From the NCBI GenBank assembly GCA_031261125.1, contig JAISJZ010000087.1:1-9184 (forward strand): 9,184 nucleotides of DNA. The letters are read 5' to 3'. Below are positions 7,212 to 9,184 of the stretch, piece after piece. The position numbers were made by a program, and so were the translations under genes. The notes under the pieces were generated by a model. The model was not told where the DNA came from. It saw only the letters and a list, made by a program, of their open reading frames with translations, and searched no databases. Position 1 is the first letter of the stretch; each line of letters begins with the position of its first letter. The DNA comes from Planctomycetaceae bacterium. GTDB taxonomy: Bacteria > Planctomycetota > Planctomycetia > Pirellulales > Thermoguttaceae.

Positions 7212-8665
7212 TTTTCCTCATACGGGTCTAATGCGAACGTTTTCACAACGTCGGTACCGAGCAGTTCAACGCCGACCACCGCTGCCTCCTGCAACACTTG
7301 CCGCTGTGTTTCTTTTTGCTGTTCCGTCCGGTGATATTGAACTTTGTGTTCGTTATTTTCATCCGCCGTTTCTTTTGCGGACAACAGCAGCGTTGCGGCA
7401 CCGTCCGATGTTCCCCATTGCTTCGGAATGTATCCTTCCAAATCGAGAACGTCTTGCGGATTATCCTGAAAATGTTTCACACTGCGGACAAAATCGCCGA
7501 GAATCGTTTGCTGTTCGTAAAATGTCTTCGGCAAATACTCCGGCAGAAGCAGTGACAGCGACACCGCCCACGTCAGCGGTTCCTCCTTACCGTACAGCGA
7601 ACGCAACTCGGTGACAATGTCGTGCGCCAGCGTTCCCCGGCGGAGTTGATTCGCCAGCGCACCGGGCGGTACATCGACATACCAACTGATTAACAAATCC
7701 CCGTCTTTCTGTGTTTCCCGGTAATTTCTGATTCGTTCCCGAACGATGTCCGCCAGTTGTCCGCCGTCATCGTCCGCCTTCATTGTGATTTGGTCGTTCA
7801 CCCACCGCACCGGCGACGTTGCAAAATACGTCAACACCGGTTCTTCGCCGAACGGCACTTCGATGAGCGTGGCACCGTACAGTCCGATGTCCTTCGGACT
7901 TCGGGCAACAGTCGAACCGGGATAATGGACCGTGTAAGGCAACGGCGGTAAATTCTGCGGATTGCGTTTTTGGGCAGCGGTGTTCGGCAGGTCAAGCGGG
8001 ACCGGTTTGCCGTCCAGTCCTTTTTTACGGGGATTACCGTGAAACACCTGCCGCTGGTCGAGACCGCCCATCGCCCAGTAATCAATCCGCTTCTGCGTCA
8101 ACGTTTCCGGGACAATATCGCCGTTGGCAGCGGCAATGGTGAACAGTCCGCCGGGGTCGAGCGGAAAGTCCGAAGTACGGACACGCCGGTTCTGTTGATT
8201 CCGGCTTATTCCGGCAATTTTCGCAACCGGTACTGTTTCACCGTCTTCGAGCCGGTTAAAGTAGTATTCCTGTATCGTGCTGCTGGGAAACGGATGAACG
8301 TTGTCCGGCAGCGGAAATGCGGCGGGCAAGTCCTCCGGGGAATCGAATTCGCCGCCAGCCCAATAGACAGCGATACCGGCTTTTTTCAAGCGTTCAAATT
8401 GTTCCCAAAGGAAGAGAACGGTACCGGGTGAAGCGAGGCTGGCATTGAAAACATTACCGCTTAATATCAGGAATTCAACTTGTTCTTCCAGTGCTTTTTG
8501 GAACAATGCAGCGGCAGCGCGGCGGGAAACGTCGAGAAAACGTTGTTCCCAAAAGGCGGGACACTCGCCGACACCTTCTACCGTCCTGTCTAAATGCAGG
8601 TCGGAAGCGTGAACAAAGCGCAGCGGTTTCCGCAATCGGAGCGGTTGATTACCGGCAGAAATCAT
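7208..8665 (-). CDS. YhaO/SbcD-like metallophosphoesterase homologue with degenerate active site
   Basis: This 485-residue protein begins with the Mre11/SbcD/YhaO phosphoesterase fold. Motif I is intact (HASDLHLD, Asp22 and His24). The expected GDxxD is LSGNVFN (Asn71), the expected GNHD is GGEFDSP (105-108), the motif IV His-Gly is Asn181-Gly182, and the expected GHxH is GGLDQRQ (200-203). The framework around these motifs still aligns (KRIDYWAMGG, HYPGSTVARSPKD at 247-259), so this is the same fold with most metal ligands lost. Residues about 290-485 form the C-terminal capping/partner region. In an active relative it would be a Mn-dependent nuclease partnered with the ATPase; here catalysis is unlikely and a scaffold or DNA-binding role is inferred. 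It is first in the operon and coupled to the YhaN-like gene. Start ATG 8665 lies 20 codons before Asp22, a typical distance plus a short extension; no clear Shine-Dalgarno. Confidence 0.93.
   Translation of the reverse strand: MISAGNQPLRLRKPLRFVHASDLHLDRTVEGVGECPAFWEQRFLDVSRRAAAALFQKALEEQVEFLILSGNVFNASLASPGTVLFLWEQFERLKKAGIAVYWAGGEFDSPEDLPAAFPLPDNVHPFPSSTIQEYYFNRLEDGETVPVAKIAGISRNQQNRRVRTSDFPLDPGGLFTIAAANGDIVPETLTQKRIDYWAMGGLDQRQVFHGNPRKKGLDGKPVPLDLPNTAAQKRNPQNLPPLPYTVHYPGSTVARSPKDIGLYGATLIEVPFGEEPVLTYFATSPVRWVNDQITMKADDDGGQLADIVRERIRNYRETQKDGDLLISWYVDVPPGALANQLRRGTLAHDIVTELRSLYGKEEPLTWAVSLSLLLPEYLPKTFYEQQTILGDFVRSVKHFQDNPQDVLDLEGYIPKQWGTSDGAATLLLSAKETADENNEHKVQYHRTEQQKETQRQVLQEAAVVGVELLGTDVVKTFALDPYEEK
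7215..7220 (-). promoter_or_regulatory. Ribosome binding site for the YhaN-like gene, inside the YhaO-like gene
   Basis: On the minus strand TGAGGA lies 3 nt before ATG 7211, within the last codons of the upstream gene. With the ATGA stop/start overlap at 7208-7211 this supports translational coupling and equimolar production of the two partners. Confidence 0.6.
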
Positions 8666-8732
8666 TAAATTGCCGTTAAATGTTCGTTTCTTTGCTTGTT
8701 TTGTGTAATCGGTACAAACTGCCTATTTACAA

Positions 8733-8761
8733 AATATACCGCATTTCGTTTCATTTTACAA
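8733..8761 (-). promoter_or_regulatory. Sigma70-type promoter of the YhaO-YhaN-like operon
   Basis: On the minus strand TTGTAA (8756-8761) and TATATT (8733-8738) are exactly 17 bp apart. The predicted start is near 8726, giving a leader of about 61 nt before ATG 8665. No SOS (LexA) box or other operator that I recognise overlaps it. Confidence 0.6.
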
Positions 8762-8800
8762 TAGCCCCGAAAAAGAAACAACAGCAAGTGCATAAAATTT

Positions 8801-8822
8801 TGGCGGGTTGAAAATGCCGCCA
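8801..8822. repeat. Inverted repeat TGGCGG/CCGCCA
   Basis: TGGCGG (8801-8806) and CCGCCA (8817-8822) form a perfect 6-bp inverted repeat with a 10-nt loop, about 40 bp upstream of the operon -35. It could be an operator or a weak leftward terminator (AAAATTTT follows on the minus strand). Nothing decides between these. Confidence 0.4.
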
Positions 8823-8834
8823 CAGTATGATACG

Positions 8835-8844
8835 ATACCGGTAT
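8835..8844. repeat. Perfect 10-bp palindrome ATACCGGTAT
   Basis: The sequence is self-complementary without a spacer and sits about 75 bp upstream of the operon -35. Such palindromes can bind dimeric regulators, but no family is recognised. Confidence 0.35.
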
Positions 8845-8856
8845 GTAGTTTTATCG

Positions 8857-8872
8857 ATGTTTTTCAAAACAT
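8857..8872. repeat. Inverted repeat ATGTTTT-TC-AAAACAT
   Basis: Two perfect 7-bp arms (8857-8863 and 8866-8872) flank a 2-bp centre. It is an operator-like arrangement, but in AT-rich DNA it may be chance. Confidence 0.35.
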
Positions 8873-8939
8873 TTACACCATTTTCGCTGATACAAAAATC
8901 GTTTCAAAAATTATTGAAATTCATTTTTTTCCCGATTTC

Positions 8940-8983
8940 GTCCCGAAGGGACAAAAGAACATAACATAGGGCAACGCCCTATG
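8940..8983. repeat. Double-hairpin intergenic repeat element (REP-like)
   Basis: Two compact hairpins lie 12 bp apart. The first is GTCCC-GAA-GGGAC (8940-8952), 5 bp with a 3-nt loop. The second is CATAGGGC-AAC-GCCCTATG (8965-8983), a perfect 8-bp stem with a 3-nt loop. From memory, very similar hairpin pairs recur between genes in planctomycete and Bacteroidetes-type genomes; only one copy is visible here. On the minus strand the 8-bp hairpin is followed by the U-rich TTATGTTCTTTT, 28 nt past the stop of the gene fragment at 9012, so it may also terminate that transcript. Confidence 0.6.
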
Positions 8984-9011
8984 AAACGATAACCAGTCCG
9001 ACTGCAAGTTT

Positions 9012-9167
9012 TTAGAAGCCGAGGGTTTTCAGGAATTTTAGCGGTTGGTGCGCAACGTTTAGTGTAACTGCCGTAATTTTATCCTTTGCCTCCTTCCAAG
9101 TTCGGCAAACATAATCGGCATCCTTTGTATCAATCCAAATCTTGCGGACAACGACGCAGCCCTTTTT
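9012..9167 (-). pseudogene. C-terminal fragment of an unrecognised protein, frame interrupted
   Basis: The minus-strand frame encodes 51 residues, starting KKGCVVVRKIWIDTKDADYV and ending KFLKTLGF, then stops with TAA at 9012-9014. The mixed charged/aromatic composition looks like real protein. No ATG, GTG or TTG start exists in this frame between the upstream in-frame TAA (9168-9170) and the end, so it must be the tail of a longer gene. The TAA abuts a run of seven A on the coding strand; one extra A would join the tail to the open upstream frame (reading AATTAKK to the edge). Indel decay, sequencing error in the homopolymer, or frameshifting are all possible. I do not recognise the family. 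Confidence 0.45.
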
Positions 9168-9180
9168 TTAGCCGTCGTTG
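9149..9180. repeat. Inverted repeat CAACGACG/CGTCGTTG around a T7 run
   Basis: The perfect 8-bp arms (9149-9156 and 9173-9180) flank a 16-nt loop holding the run of seven T (9163-9169) and the in-frame stop of the gene fragment. It could form an mRNA hairpin at the point where the reading frame breaks. Confidence 0.45.
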
Positions 9181-9184
9181 CGGC

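Larger units (their letters stand above)
8666..9011. other. Intergenic region upstream of the YhaO-YhaN-like operon
   Basis: This AT-rich region of 346 bp has no convincing gene. It holds the operon promoter (8733-8761), inverted repeats at 8801-8822, 8835-8844 and 8857-8872, and the double-hairpin repeat at 8940-8983. A 35-codon plus-strand frame from 8857 is low-complexity (Phe/Lys rich) and reads into the repeat, so it is not called as a gene. Confidence 0.7.

Noticed and set aside
8808..8836. Rightward promoter-like pair TTGAAA, 17 bp, TACGAT
   Set aside because: No gene lies downstream on the plus strand; only a low-complexity 35-codon frame at 8857 that runs into the repeat element.
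9163..9170. Programmed -1 frameshift site of the insertion-sequence type
   Set aside because: The A run is not in the A-AAA-AAG phase relative to the upstream open frame, and no transposase motif or terminal repeat is visible.
1..9184. CRISPR array, tRNA, rRNA or complete insertion sequence
   Set aside because: No regularly spaced repeats of suitable length, no cloverleaf, no conserved rRNA sequence and no transposase gene were found.

Overview
The window looks like chromosomal DNA from a bacterium of the PVC group, most likely a planctomycete. The grounds are a planctomycete-style DUF3488/transglutaminase membrane protein, a YhaN/YhaO-like (SbcC/SbcD-like) pair of the kind I associate with that phylum, moderate GC, few clear Shine-Dalgarno sites, and a double-hairpin intergenic repeat. 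The assignment is an inference from family resemblance; no search was run.

Layout. Positions 1-482 (minus) hold the N-terminal 160 residues of a PD-(D/E)XK-like nuclease-family protein that runs off the left edge; a near-consensus sigma70 promoter (TTGACA, 17 bp, TATAAC) lies in front of it. Positions 483-986 are a gene-poor spacer with that promoter, a short tandem repeat of ACGGAA units, a doubtful 19-codon ORF and an extended -10 promoter aimed right. That last promoter sits so close to the next ATG (987) that the transglutaminase mRNA is probably leaderless. The transglutaminase gene (987-3728, plus) encodes a 913-residue membrane protein with an intact Cys-His-Asp triad. It converges with the minus-strand pair across a 9-bp gap that is spanned by a large imperfect hairpin.

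The minus-strand operon (8665 down to 3738) is driven by a good promoter at 8733-8761. It encodes first a YhaO/SbcD-like metallophosphoesterase homologue (485 aa), then, translationally coupled through an ATGA overlap, a YhaN/SbcC/Rad50-like ATPase (1157 aa). Two points stand out. The ATPase motifs look intact, but the phosphoesterase has lost most of its metal-binding residues: only the first DxH motif is normal, while GD, GNHD, the motif IV His and GHxH are changed to GN, GEFD, N and GGLD. In addition, the ATPase has a hydrophobic hairpin instead of a zinc hook in mid coiled coil and a 75-residue Arg-rich tail. Together they suggest a membrane-associated SMC-like ATPase working with a pseudo-nuclease scaffold.

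Positions 8666-9011 are non-coding, with the operon promoter, several short inverted repeats and a double-hairpin repeat element (8940-8983). At the right edge (9012-9167, minus) is the C-terminal 51 codons of an unrecognised protein. Its frame is interrupted by a TAA beside a run of seven A residues, so it looks like a decayed or frameshifted gene.
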